From NCBI RefSeq assembly GCF_900156265.1, contig NZ_FTNE01000007.1, positions 1 through 64,000 on the forward strand: 64,000 nt of DNA, in the 5' to 3' direction. The position numbers were made by a program, and so were the translations under genes. Numbering within the stretch: position 1 is the first letter of the stretch; the number at the start of each line of letters is the position of its first letter. The DNA comes from Acidiphilium rubrum. Its GTDB lineage: Bacteria > Pseudomonadota > Alphaproteobacteria > Acetobacterales > Acetobacteraceae. Below the pieces are notes generated by a model. The model searched no databases, had not been told where the DNA came from, and saw only the letters and a program-made list of their open reading frames with translations. Shown here in pieces: positions 8,891 to 16,481 of this stretch.

Positions 8891-9303
8891 GCAGGGACGC
8901 CTGTTCGCTTGTCAATCCGGAACGGGTCACGCACGGTGGTTGGGCGTTGGCCGTCCGACACGAGCGTCCAGTCGCGGGATGGTAGCCGACCTTCACGGAA
9001 CCCTTCGAGATTGAAGTGCTGCGTGGCCGAGGTGAAATACTTCCGTGCGACGGCTTCGGCGACGTCGGGGTATTCGCTCAGGTACCAGGCTTCGTCGACC
9101 ACGATTGGTCGGGGCAGGCGATCTTCATAGTATCCGGCCAGGATGTAATGCGACTTCGCGGATTTCAGCTCGCCGGTTCTGATCTTTTCATCGACGTCGG
9201 GGTTCATTTTGCGATAGTAATCTTCATTGACGTCGACCGTTTCCAGGACCGAGGTCAGGAGCTGCCTGAGCCTGCTTTCGACGACTTCGATGCCTCGTGC
9301 CAT
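8887..9303 (-). CDS. YPDV-repeat protein preceding the glycosyltransferase
   Basis: A protein of about 138 residues with an N-terminal amphipathic helix (IEVVESRLRQLLTSVLETV). Two copies of a unit of about 47 residues follow: VDVNEDYYRKMNPDVDEKI ending in HYILAGYYEDRLP, and VVDEAWYLSEYPDVAEAV ending in HFNLEGFREGRLP. This [W/Y]Y-x2-x-[Y/N]PDV ... H[FY]-x2-G-x2-E-x-R-x-P pattern also decorates RTX-type and glycan-related proteins in alphaproteobacteria; its function is unknown. The chosen ATG is 9303. An ATG at 9348 preceded by AGGA is a real alternative and would add 15 residues. The stop overlaps the glycosyltransferase start, pointing to a joint role. Confidence 0.7.
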   Translation of the reverse strand: MARGIEVVESRLRQLLTSVLETVDVNEDYYRKMNPDVDEKIRTGELKSAKSHYILAGYYEDRLPRPIVVDEAWYLSEYPDVAEAVARKYFTSATQHFNLEGFREGRLPSRDWTLVSDGQRPTTVRDPFRIDKRTGVPA

Positions 9304-9841
9304 TCCATATTGCTTGACGCCGCGGAGGCATCCAAATGGAGGGATCATTGAAATATTCCTAAACCTTGATAGCCAACAAAAAGCAGCGGCAAGACAAAAC
9401 CTGGTCGTACGCTGAGCGCCGACATTATTGCGGCGCACGTAGTCGAAATGACAAACGAATAAATGGCTGGTCGGAAGGGGTGAAGCGTATCGAATACATC
9501 GGATAAAACCTTTTTTGTATTCCCCCCTTTCGGAGCGATTTTTTAGATAATCCGGGACGCTTCGTCAAGGATGAAACGCAGGCTGGACTGGCTTGACGTG
9601 GTCCAGCGGCGTCGGCTGCCCGGCTTGTTCCGGCCCGGGGCTGGGCCAATGGATCGTTTGATTCGAATTATTGGTGATACGAACTAACGGGAAGTTAGAT
9701 CGGTCGCCGCGAAGCGCTTCGCGCCACAGGGCGCTTGACCATATGTCCTGTTTGTAACAATGTGCAAAAAAATGGACCATATTGCAGCTTTCTATGAGCA
9801 TCATGTGATGTTACAATTTTTTTATAATATCGGGTAGTTTG
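9304..9841. other. Divergent intergenic region upstream of the carrier-protein operon
   Basis: About 500 bp between the YPDV-repeat gene (leftward) and the amino acid:carrier protein ligase (rightward). No gene is supported on either strand; short minus-strand frames at 9425-9649 and 9565-9804 have no recognisable content. The right-hand 100 bp is AT-rich and promoter-like. The middle (9590-9660) is a GC-rich stretch with self-complementary pieces but no clear terminator. Confidence 0.5.
9752..9828 (+). promoter_or_regulatory. Putative promoter/operator of the aa:CP ligase operon
   Basis: A perfect TATAAT lies at 9823-9828, only 13 bp before the ATG at 9842, so a transcript from it would have almost no leader. 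A perfect inverted pair TTGTAACA (9752-9759) and TGTTACAA (9809-9816) brackets the upstream region with 57 bp between half-site centres, close to 5.5 helical turns. No good -35 box is seen at 17 bp, which fits an activator-dependent promoter. This is pattern reading only. Confidence 0.35.
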
Positions 9842-10774
9842 ATGACTCAATCTTCGAGAGACGAATTTGTTGCGATGTTGGCTTCCGCTGGGATTCTGAT
9901 CCCCAGCACCGTGGCCGGACTTTATGGTCGTGGGGTGTTGATGGAGCGGGTGGCCGAATTCGTCAGTCATTGGGTCAACGAGGCCGGCGTTAGTGATGGC
10001 GCCGAGTTCTTGCGGTTTCCGCCGCTGATGCCGCGGCGATCGTTCGAAGACTCGGGATACTTCCGGAATTTTCCCAATCTTGTTGGGACGGTTCACTGTT
10101 TCTGTGGGGATGAGGAAGATCATCGCCTGCTGATGCGGACCCATGATGCCGGTGGCGACTGGACCAGCCAGCAGAGTGCGAGTGATCTCGTGATGGTGCC
10201 TGCCGCTTGTTATCCGGTTTATCCTGCTGTCGCGGCGCGTGGCCCGGTTGCCGCGGCGGGGCAAATCTTCGATGTGTGCAGCTATTGTTTTCGACGTGAG
10301 CCGTCGCAGGACCCCAATCGGCAGCAGATGTTTCGCCAGCATGAGCGAGTTTATATCGGCAACCCGGAAGGAGCGAGGGCATTTCGTGCGACCTGGGTGG
10401 ACCGCGCCAAGGAATTGGCATCGCTGCTCGGACTGCCGTTTCAGGTCGTGCCGGCCAATGACCCGTTCTTTGGTCGGACCGGCCGCATCATGATCCGCGG
10501 CCAGATCGAGCAGGCGTTGAAACTCGAACTCGTTACACCCTCGGTTGCTGAGTCCGGCGAGACGGCCTGCGTCAGTTTCAACTTGCACCTCGACAAGATG
10601 GCGCAGGCATTTGGTCTTGAATTCGAGGATCGAACGCAGCCGCATACCGCCTGCGTCGGGTTTGGTCTGGAACGGCTGGCGCTCGCGGTATTCTGGCATC
10701 ATGGTACGGATGTGGGCGGGTGGCCTCGCGCGCTGGTGGATGCGCTGGTTTCGCACGGTGGACGATTGCCGTGA
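9842..10774 (+). CDS. Amino acid--[acyl-carrier-protein] ligase (SerRS-like class II)
   Basis: A 310-residue class II aminoacyl-tRNA-synthetase catalytic core without a tRNA-binding arm. Diagnostic segments are VPAACYPVYPA, FDVCSYCFRREPSQDPNR (motif 2-like), FRQHERVYIGNPEGAR and HTACVGFGLERLALA (motif 3). Cys123, Glu168 and Cys271 fall at the spacing (45 and 103 residues) that I recall for the zinc ligands of the characterised Bradyrhizobium glycine:carrier protein ligase. Known members activate a small amino acid with ATP and load it on the phosphopantetheine arm of a stand-alone carrier protein, not on tRNA. Here that partner is encoded two genes downstream (12269). The ATG at 9842 is preferred over the TTG just before it. 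The amino acid specificity cannot be read. Confidence 0.9.
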   Translation: MTQSSRDEFVAMLASAGILIPSTVAGLYGRGVLMERVAEFVSHWVNEAGVSDGAEFLRFPPLMPRRSFEDSGYFRNFPNLVGTVHCFCGDEEDHRLLMRTHDAGGDWTSQQSASDLVMVPAACYPVYPAVAARGPVAAAGQIFDVCSYCFRREPSQDPNRQQMFRQHERVYIGNPEGARAFRATWVDRAKELASLLGLPFQVVPANDPFFGRTGRIMIRGQIEQALKLELVTPSVAESGETACVSFNLHLDKMAQAFGLEFEDRTQPHTACVGFGLERLALAVFWHHGTDVGGWPRALVDALVSHGGRLP

Positions 10775-12246
10775 CGACCACGGGTCATCTGGTCGATCGT
10801 TTGCGGATATTGCGAGACGACCCGCGGGTTGAAGCGGTGTCAGTTTTCCCCGCTGGCTCCGCTTCATGGTCTGCTGTAATCGTGCTGCCGGATGAAGCCT
10901 GGCTGCGGAGCCAGGTTGCTGATGCGACAAATTTGTCGCGGCGGGCGCTGCGGAGCTGGCAGACGACTTACGATCTGGCCTATCGGAAGCCCGACGCGGC
11001 GCCGCGACCTGGTTTCGCGAGTTGGACCAGCAGTTTTACCCGCGAGCAGATCCCCCAGCCAGATATGGAGGATTGGCTTGCCGGTACGGTTCGGCGGCTG
11101 CGGGCTCTCGGGCATGGCCGGGTACTCGAGATCGGGTGTGGCACCGGTTTGATCGTGGAGGCGCTTGCGCCATTCAGCGAGGCGTATCGTGCCACCGATC
11201 TATCGGGGGTCGCGATCGGGCAATTGCGCGGTTGGCTCGATACACGTGCTGATCTCGCGCATGTCGAGACCGTTCACGCGGCGGCCCACGAGGTTGGTCA
11301 GGATTGGCCGGCGGATCTGGTGGTTTTGAATTCGGTCGTTCAGTATTTTCCCGACGCGGCGTATCTGAGCCAGGTGTTGGACAACGCCTGGCGCTGCCTT
11401 CGGCCGGGTGGTCACATATTCGTCGGCGATGTCCGGTTGCTCGGTGCGTTGCCATGCTTTGTATCGGCGGTGGAGCTTGGCCGGAGCGCGGACACCGACG
11501 ATGTCGCGACGCTTTGGCGATCGATCCATGCGGCATGGCTGTCGCAATCCGAACTGGTCATTGATCCGGGTTTTTTTCATGATTTTGCGGCTGATCGTCA
11601 CGCGAGCGTGAGCACGCGCCTGAAATCGGGCCACAGCGCATCCGAAATGACGAGGTACCGGTATGACGTTGTGATCGGCAAGCCCGGGGAGGATGAGGTT
11701 GCATTCACATCAGCTGCACCGACCGAGGTCGAAACGATGGCCGCGTTGAGGTCATGGCTCGTGTCACCCGGGGCCGGGCCGGTGGTGTTGCGCGGCATTG
11801 CAAACAAACGAGTGCTGTCTGACGTGATCGCGCATCAGGCGATTGGCGAGGCGGCGGCGGGGCTGACCGTGGCGACGCTTCGCCAGTCGATTGCTGCGCG
11901 CGAGACAATCGCCGGCGATTTTGCCGATCCTGCCGATCTTGAGGAGATGGCGGCGGCGCGACAGTTGCACTGCGCGATGCTTGCTCCGCCCGGCGCGATC
12001 GACGGACGGTATGACGCCTGGTTTGGTCGATCGGCGTATCGGGGCGACCCCGAAGTGCTGGGCGGGCGGGCGGCGGCGGTGTCGCAACCGCTCTTGTTTC
12101 AAGTCTTGCGGCGGTTCGGCGCGGACCTGCTCGATGGTTTGTCGCGGGTCTTGCCCGCAGGGAGCCTGCCGACGAGCGTGTTGCCGGTCGCTCGTGCATC
12201 GCGGCTGAATCCTCCGCTTTACGAAATCTTCAATTTTTCATTGTAG
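10771..12246 (+). CDS. Stand-alone NRPS-type methyltransferase domain protein
   Basis: A 491-residue protein starting at a GTG that overlaps the ligase stop by 4 bp (GTGA). SAM motif I is VLEIGCGTGLIVEALAPF (about residues 115-132), followed by YRATDLSGVAIGQL, the NRPS-M-domain hallmark VVLNSVVQYFPDAAYL, then LRPGGHIFVGDVRLLGALP and ELVIDPGFFHDFA, with MTRYRYDVVIGK closing the core. The remaining region of about 150 residues matches the usual C-terminal extension of these domains. In NRPSs such domains N-methylate a carrier-bound amino acid. Free-standing, next to an aa:CP ligase and a carrier protein, the best inference is methylation of the aminoacyl-carrier protein. The first 80 residues have no match I can name. 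Confidence 0.85.
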   Translation: MTTTGHLVDRLRILRDDPRVEAVSVFPAGSASWSAVIVLPDEAWLRSQVADATNLSRRALRSWQTTYDLAYRKPDAAPRPGFASWTSSFTREQIPQPDMEDWLAGTVRRLRALGHGRVLEIGCGTGLIVEALAPFSEAYRATDLSGVAIGQLRGWLDTRADLAHVETVHAAAHEVGQDWPADLVVLNSVVQYFPDAAYLSQVLDNAWRCLRPGGHIFVGDVRLLGALPCFVSAVELGRSADTDDVATLWRSIHAAWLSQSELVIDPGFFHDFAADRHASVSTRLKSGHSASEMTRYRYDVVIGKPGEDEVAFTSAAPTEVETMAALRSWLVSPGAGPVVLRGIANKRVLSDVIAHQAIGEAAAGLTVATLRQSIAARETIAGDFADPADLEEMAAARQLHCAMLAPPGAIDGRYDAWFGRSAYRGDPEVLGGRAAAVSQPLLFQVLRRFGADLLDGLSRVLPAGSLPTSVLPVARASRLNPPLYEIFNFSL

Positions 12247-12268
12247 CACATTTGAAAGGTGGAAACCG

Positions 12269-12517
12269 GTGGCGGATGGAGGGACCGTGCTCGCGACAAT
12301 CACGCGGATCGTTCGATCGAATCTCAATGATTCAGGTCTGGAAATGACTGTGGATACCCGGCCGGAAACCGTTCCTGCGTGGAACTCGCTCAAGATGGTC
12401 GATATCATTCTGGACATCGAGGACGCGTTTACGATGCGCTTCGATATCAGCGACATCGATAAACTGCGTACGGTCGGCGATATGGTCGATGCCGTCATTG
12501 CACGGCAGGCGCGCTGA
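12269..12517 (+). CDS. Acyl/aminoacyl carrier protein
   Basis: An 82-residue acidic four-helix carrier protein. The phosphopantetheine site is in VPAWNSLKMVDIILDIEDAF with Ser40; the usual Asp before the serine is Asn here, a tolerated variant. The ending ISDIDKLRTVGDMVDAVI is the normal helix III/IV pattern. The GTG start at 12269 has AAGGTGG about 8 nt upstream. It follows the methyltransferase by 22 bp and is the obvious acceptor for the amino acid:carrier protein ligase encoded at the head of the operon. A phosphopantetheinyl transferase must come from elsewhere in the genome. Confidence 0.9.
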   Translation: MADGGTVLATITRIVRSNLNDSGLEMTVDTRPETVPAWNSLKMVDIILDIEDAFTMRFDISDIDKLRTVGDMVDAVIARQAR

Positions 12518-12541
12518 CGATGATCGTTGCGATTCCAAACG

Positions 12542-13684
12542 ATGAATGATCAGTTTGCCAGACAAGCGCCGGTTGTCGGTACGTTATCGTCAACGGTCAC
12601 TGAAGTCACCGATACCGCGCTGTTGCGCCGGTTCGAGAGTCTCGGCCCGGATTGCGAGTTCGGGTTCGTGCAACGGCATGCTGGGGTTGAACCGCTGAGT
12701 TTGTTCCGATTTACATCGGCGCCGGCGGAGACTTTTGTGCGAGCGGCGGCCGAACGTTTCAAGGGTGTGGCGTCACCGGACTCGATCGAGGTGTTTGAAG
12801 ATACGGCAACGCCCGAGTGGTTCTGCCGGATCGAACCGTATGGGTTTGTGTTTCATACCGGACAGTTCGCCGGTGTGGCCGATCCGCAAGCCGTGATCCA
12901 GGAACAGAAGCGTCGGCTGCCGTTCATGCTGAGGCTGTTTCTGCACGAACTTGAAACGGCGCGGCGCATATTCGTTCGCGGCGGCGGCTCCACGGTCGAG
13001 GAGGTGATGGCAATCTGCGATGCGATCGGTGCGTATGGGCAGGGTGTCGTTTTATGGGTGACGCTGTCTGATGAGCAGAACGCACCGGGGTCGGTCAGGC
13101 GGCAATCCGAGCGGCTGTACATCGGGTATATCGAACGGTTCTGGACGATGGCGAGCAATCGCTTCAATGGTCGTCTCGATCAATGGATGTCGATTTGCCG
13201 AAACGTCAACGCGATGGTGTTCGACGGCTTCGCTGGTGACGCCCTTGGCCCTTTGGTCCGTGCGGATCGCCCCAATAAATTGACTGACGATACAGAACGC
13301 AAACTGATCGCCGGACGGGCCGATACCACACCGTCGTACGATGCACGGGTTCATATCCTGACCGCTGAGCAGCGGTTTCCGGACTCCATTACAGAGAGTG
13401 TTTGGGTCAATGATCTGATTCTGGACACCGTGTATATCACGTCACTCGAAGTCTGGATCTCGTCGGGTTTCAGCGGGAGTTCGGTGGGTGTGCTGTTTCC
13501 GGGTTTGCAATCGATCAGCTTCGTGACTGCTGATCTCGGTGTGCGGGATCAATGGCAAATCGTCTGGACGACCGCGAAATGCCCACCTTCCGGCTCGATG
13601 GCCGTTGCGCTCGCCATCGAAGGCAACAATGGCGATCTGATATTTACCCGCAGGGCACAGTTGTTCGAGGGTTGCTGCTTCTGA
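12542..13684 (+). CDS. Conserved protein of unknown function, two domains
   Basis: A 380-residue protein. The N-terminal domain begins with ALLRRFESLGPDCEFGFVQR and continues EPLSLFRFTSAP. This SLG-x-x-CEFG signature belongs to an uncharacterised family I associate with glycan or carrier-protein loci, and the conserved Cys could be catalytic. The C-terminal segment of about 90 residues (LEVWISSGFSGSSVGVLFPG then DLGVRDQWQIVWTTAK) is beta-rich and matches the N-terminal domain of the fucosyltransferase-like gene at 3656-5152. It lies 24 bp after the carrier protein and is probably the last gene of the operon. The ATG at 12542 is chosen over an in-frame TTG at 12527. No signal peptide or membrane helix. 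Function unknown. Confidence 0.75.
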   Translation: MNDQFARQAPVVGTLSSTVTEVTDTALLRRFESLGPDCEFGFVQRHAGVEPLSLFRFTSAPAETFVRAAAERFKGVASPDSIEVFEDTATPEWFCRIEPYGFVFHTGQFAGVADPQAVIQEQKRRLPFMLRLFLHELETARRIFVRGGGSTVEEVMAICDAIGAYGQGVVLWVTLSDEQNAPGSVRRQSERLYIGYIERFWTMASNRFNGRLDQWMSICRNVNAMVFDGFAGDALGPLVRADRPNKLTDDTERKLIAGRADTTPSYDARVHILTAEQRFPDSITESVWVNDLILDTVYITSLEVWISSGFSGSSVGVLFPGLQSISFVTADLGVRDQWQIVWTTAKCPPSGSMAVALAIEGNNGDLIFTRRAQLFEGCCF

Positions 13685-13730
13685 TCGCCTGTTCCGAAAT
13701 CGGTCTGCCGGACAGATTGCGTCGCCGCAG

Positions 13731-13749
13731 CCCGTGGCGTTGCCACGGG
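13731..13749. terminator. Hairpin between convergent genes
   Basis: A perfect 8-bp stem CCCGTGGC/GCCACGGG with a 3-nt loop lies between the end of the carrier-protein operon and the end of the substrate-binding protein gene. No U-run follows on either strand, so termination by this hairpin alone is uncertain; its location between convergent genes is the main support. Confidence 0.45.
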
Positions 13750-13766
13750 TGCGCCATTCCATATTA

Positions 13767-14765
13767 TTATTGTTCTGTAACAAATTTTGTGTCGAACAGG
13801 GCGGGTTCGGCGATTTTTTGGGTGGGTTTCATCTGGCCCTGGGTGATCATGAGTTGGCGGACCATGGTGACGTTGGTTTTGTAGGGGATGATTTTCAGAT
13901 TGCCCTTGCCGGTCATCATGTATTTCATGTCGGCGAGGGTGGGGTTGATCACCTGGGTGTATTGGATTTTGGCGTCGGCCGGGGAGATGCCGAGGGCTTT
14001 GCCGATGATGGCGTAGGATTCGGTCGGGTGGGATTTGATGTAGGCGGTGCCTTCGAGGAAGCCCTTGATGATGGCGGGGATCGCGCCGGGGTGGGCTTTG
14101 AGGAAGCTGGTTTTCACCGCGAAATTATCGGTGATCAGGCCGGGGGCTTCGGCTGAGGTGTAGAGCGCATGGTAGCCGGGGTTGGTGGTGACCAGATCGA
14201 TGTGCGGGGCCCAGGTGACACCGGCTTCGGCGTGGCCGCCGAGCAGGGCGGCGGGGACGGCGGAGGCGGGCATGTTGGTGGGTTTGACATCGGCCAGCGA
14301 GAGTTTGGCCTGGTGCAGGGCGTAGGCGAGCAGGAGCTCGGAATAGGAGGTGGTGTCGAGCGGGATGGTCTGGCCGCGTAATTCGGCGACCGAGGTGATC
14401 GATTTTTTGGCGACGATGGCATCGGCGCCGTTCGAATAGTCGATCGGCATCACGATTTTGACGTCAAAGCCTTTGAGGTGGTCGCTGATCACCTGGTTCA
14501 TCGAGAGATCGGCGGAATCGGCGGCGCCGGAGACCACCGCGGCGTTGATGCCGGTATCCATATGGACGAATTTCAGCGGATAGGCGCCGAAGAATTTTTC
14601 CTGTGAGGCGACGAACAGCGGGGCGAAGCCGATCCACGCACTCATGGCGAAAGTGACCGGGGTGGTGGCGGCCTGGGCTGAAGTGAGGGCTGGGGTGAGG
14701 GCGGTGGTGGCCGCGAGCAGAAGTGCGGCGGATGCGGTGCGGGTGAGTTTCAGGGAGCGGGTCAA
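13767..14765 (-). CDS. ABC transporter substrate-binding protein (NrtA/SsuA/ThiY-like)
   Basis: A 332-residue periplasmic binding protein. The first 32 residues form a Sec signal peptide (MTRSLKLTRTASAALLLAAT, cleavage near SAQA-A). The mature part follows the aromatic sulfonate/nitrate/taurine binder pattern: FAMSAWIGFAPLFVASQEKF at the start, a switch region with NGADAIVAKKSITSVAELRG, and WAPHIDLVTTNPGY later. It is the last gene of an operon that starts with a guanidine-I riboswitch at 17470-17576, so the likely ligand is guanidine or a related nitrogen compound (inference from context). The ATPase gene ends 31 bp upstream. Confidence 0.85.
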   Translation of the reverse strand: MTRSLKLTRTASAALLLAATTALTPALTSAQAATTPVTFAMSAWIGFAPLFVASQEKFFGAYPLKFVHMDTGINAAVVSGAADSADLSMNQVISDHLKGFDVKIVMPIDYSNGADAIVAKKSITSVAELRGQTIPLDTTSYSELLLAYALHQAKLSLADVKPTNMPASAVPAALLGGHAEAGVTWAPHIDLVTTNPGYHALYTSAEAPGLITDNFAVKTSFLKAHPGAIPAIIKGFLEGTAYIKSHPTESYAIIGKALGISPADAKIQYTQVINPTLADMKYMMTGKGNLKIIPYKTNVTMVRQLMITQGQMKPTQKIAEPALFDTKFVTEQ

Positions 14766-14796
14766 GCGAGCCTCCGTTGGGGTTGGGCGGGCCGGA

Positions 14797-15618
14797 TCAT
14801 CCGGCCGGTGCGGTGAGGGTTTTCAGGTCGTCGAGATCGCCGGACAGGCCGGCGGTGGCGCGGATACGGTCGGTGATGCGGCGTTTGAGCGTGAGGAACG
14901 CCGGGTCGAGCCGCAGGTCGCGATGGCGGGCGGTGAAGGGGATGTCTTCGATCGTGTCGATCCGGCCGGGGTGGGGGGCGAGGACGACGACGCGGTCGGC
15001 GAGGTAGATGGCTTCCTCGACATCGTGGGTGACGAAGATGATGGTGCGTTTTTCAGCGGATTTCACGTGCAGGATCAGGTCGTGCATCACTTCGCGGGTC
15101 TGGGCATCGAGCGCGCCGAAGGGTTCGTCCATCAGCAGGACCGCGGGTTTTGCCATCAGGGCGCGGGCGATCGCGACGCGCTGGCGCATGCCGCCGGAGA
15201 GTTGCTTGGGGTAGGCGTGTTCGACGCGGGCGAGGCCCATCAGGTTGAGCAAAGCGACGCTGCGGCGGGTGGCATCGCCGATGTCGGAATCGGTCGCGTT
15301 GCGGGCGTGGACGGCGAGGGTGCGGCAGAAGCGGATGTTCTGCATCACGGTGAGCCATGGGTAAAGGCTGTAGTCCTGAAACACCATGGTGCGGTCGCGG
15401 CCGGGGCCTGCGACCGGTTCGCCATCGATCAGGATGCGGCCGGCGCTGCGGGTTTCCAACCCGGCGATGATGCGCAGCAGGGTGGATTTGCCGCAGCCCG
15501 AGGCGCCGACGATGCCAGTGAAACTGCCGGGTTCGAGGGCGAGATCGATCGGTGCGAGGGCTTCGAAGCCGCCGGGGAAGGTTTTGGTGATCGATTGCAG
15601 GACGACGCGCGCGGTCAT
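14797..15618 (-). CDS. ABC transporter ATP-binding protein
   Basis: A 273-residue ATPase of the nitrate/sulfonate/bicarbonate importer type. Walker A is GIVGASGCGKSTLL, the Q-loop FQDYSLYPWLTV, the signature LSGGMRQRVAIARAL, Walker B VLLMDEPFGALD, and the H-loop FVTHDVEEAI. It energises the permease and binding protein beside it. Its ATG overlaps the permease stop by 4 bp (ATGA). Belongs to the riboswitch-controlled transport operon, so import of guanidine or a derivative is the likely job. Confidence 0.92.
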   Translation of the reverse strand: MTARVVLQSITKTFPGGFEALAPIDLALEPGSFTGIVGASGCGKSTLLRIIAGLETRSAGRILIDGEPVAGPGRDRTMVFQDYSLYPWLTVMQNIRFCRTLAVHARNATDSDIGDATRRSVALLNLMGLARVEHAYPKQLSGGMRQRVAIARALMAKPAVLLMDEPFGALDAQTREVMHDLILHVKSAEKRTIIFVTHDVEEAIYLADRVVVLAPHPGRIDTIEDIPFTARHRDLRLDPAFLTLKRRITDRIRATAGLSGDLDDLKTLTAPAG

Positions 15619-16481
15619 GGCAGCCAGGGAAACAGGAATTTGTGCAGGCGGCGGAGCACTTGGTCGGTGATCAGGCCGATGATGCCGATCAGCATGATGC
15701 CGACGAAGATTTTGTCGGTTTGCAGGTAGCGCTGGGCTTGCAGGATGGCGAAGCCGAGGCCGGAATTGGCGGCGATGAGTTCGGCGACGACCAGATAGGT
15801 CCAGGCGAAACCGAGGGTGATGCGCAGCGTGTCGAGCATGGCGGGCATGGCGGAGCGGAACAGGACGAGGCGGACGATCTCGCTGTTGCTGGCACCGAGG
15901 GTGCGGGCGGCTTCGATCTGGGCCATCGGCACGCGGGAGGTGTCCTCGGAGATCATCAGGACCATCTGGAAGAAGGTGCCGATCCAGATCAGGGAGATTT
16001 TCGCGGACTCGCCGAGGCCGAACCAGAGCAGGACCAGGGGGACGAAGGCGACGGCGGGGAGGTAGCGGGCGAATTCCATGATCGGTTCGAACAGGGCGCG
16101 GACCGGTTGGTAGGCGCCGATGTAGAGGCCGAGCGGCACCGCGATGACCGCGGAGAGCGCGAAGCCGGCCATGACGCGCCAGACCGAAATGCCGATGTCG
16201 GCCCAGAGATCGCCGCTCTGCCACCAGGCGATCAGGGCGCGGACGACCGCGAGCGGGCCGGGTAGGAACAGCGGGTTGATGGTGCCGGCGGCGGCGACCA
16301 GTTCCCACAGGATCAGCAGGCCGAAGAAGCTGGCGAGGGCGAAGGCGATGTAGCGGCCGCGATCCATCCGGCCGCGCACCACCCAGAGCGGGGCGCGGAG
16401 GTCGTGCGGTTCGGGGCGCGGTTCGGGTTGGATGGCGCGTGCGGTTGGCGGTGCGCTGGCGGTTTTGGCGCGTTCGGTCAT
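15615..16481 (-). CDS. ABC transporter permease (SsuC/NrtB-like)
   Basis: A 288-residue inner-membrane protein with about six hydrophobic helices, beginning with FALASFFGLLILWELVAAAG. The EAA loop that docks the ATPase is visible as EAARTLGASNSEIVRLVLF, followed by the TLRITLGFAWTYLVVAELIA segment characteristic of the nitrate/sulfonate/taurine permeases. The N-terminal 35 residues are polar and proline-rich. Its start ATG overlaps the stop of the upstream hydrolase gene by 4 bp, and its own stop overlaps the ATPase start, so the three genes are translationally linked. Confidence 0.9.
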   Translation of the reverse strand: MTERAKTASAPPTARAIQPEPRPEPHDLRAPLWVVRGRMDRGRYIAFALASFFGLLILWELVAAAGTINPLFLPGPLAVVRALIAWWQSGDLWADIGISVWRVMAGFALSAVIAVPLGLYIGAYQPVRALFEPIMEFARYLPAVAFVPLVLLWFGLGESAKISLIWIGTFFQMVLMISEDTSRVPMAQIEAARTLGASNSEIVRLVLFRSAMPAMLDTLRITLGFAWTYLVVAELIAANSGLGFAILQAQRYLQTDKIFVGIMLIGIIGLITDQVLRRLHKFLFPWLP

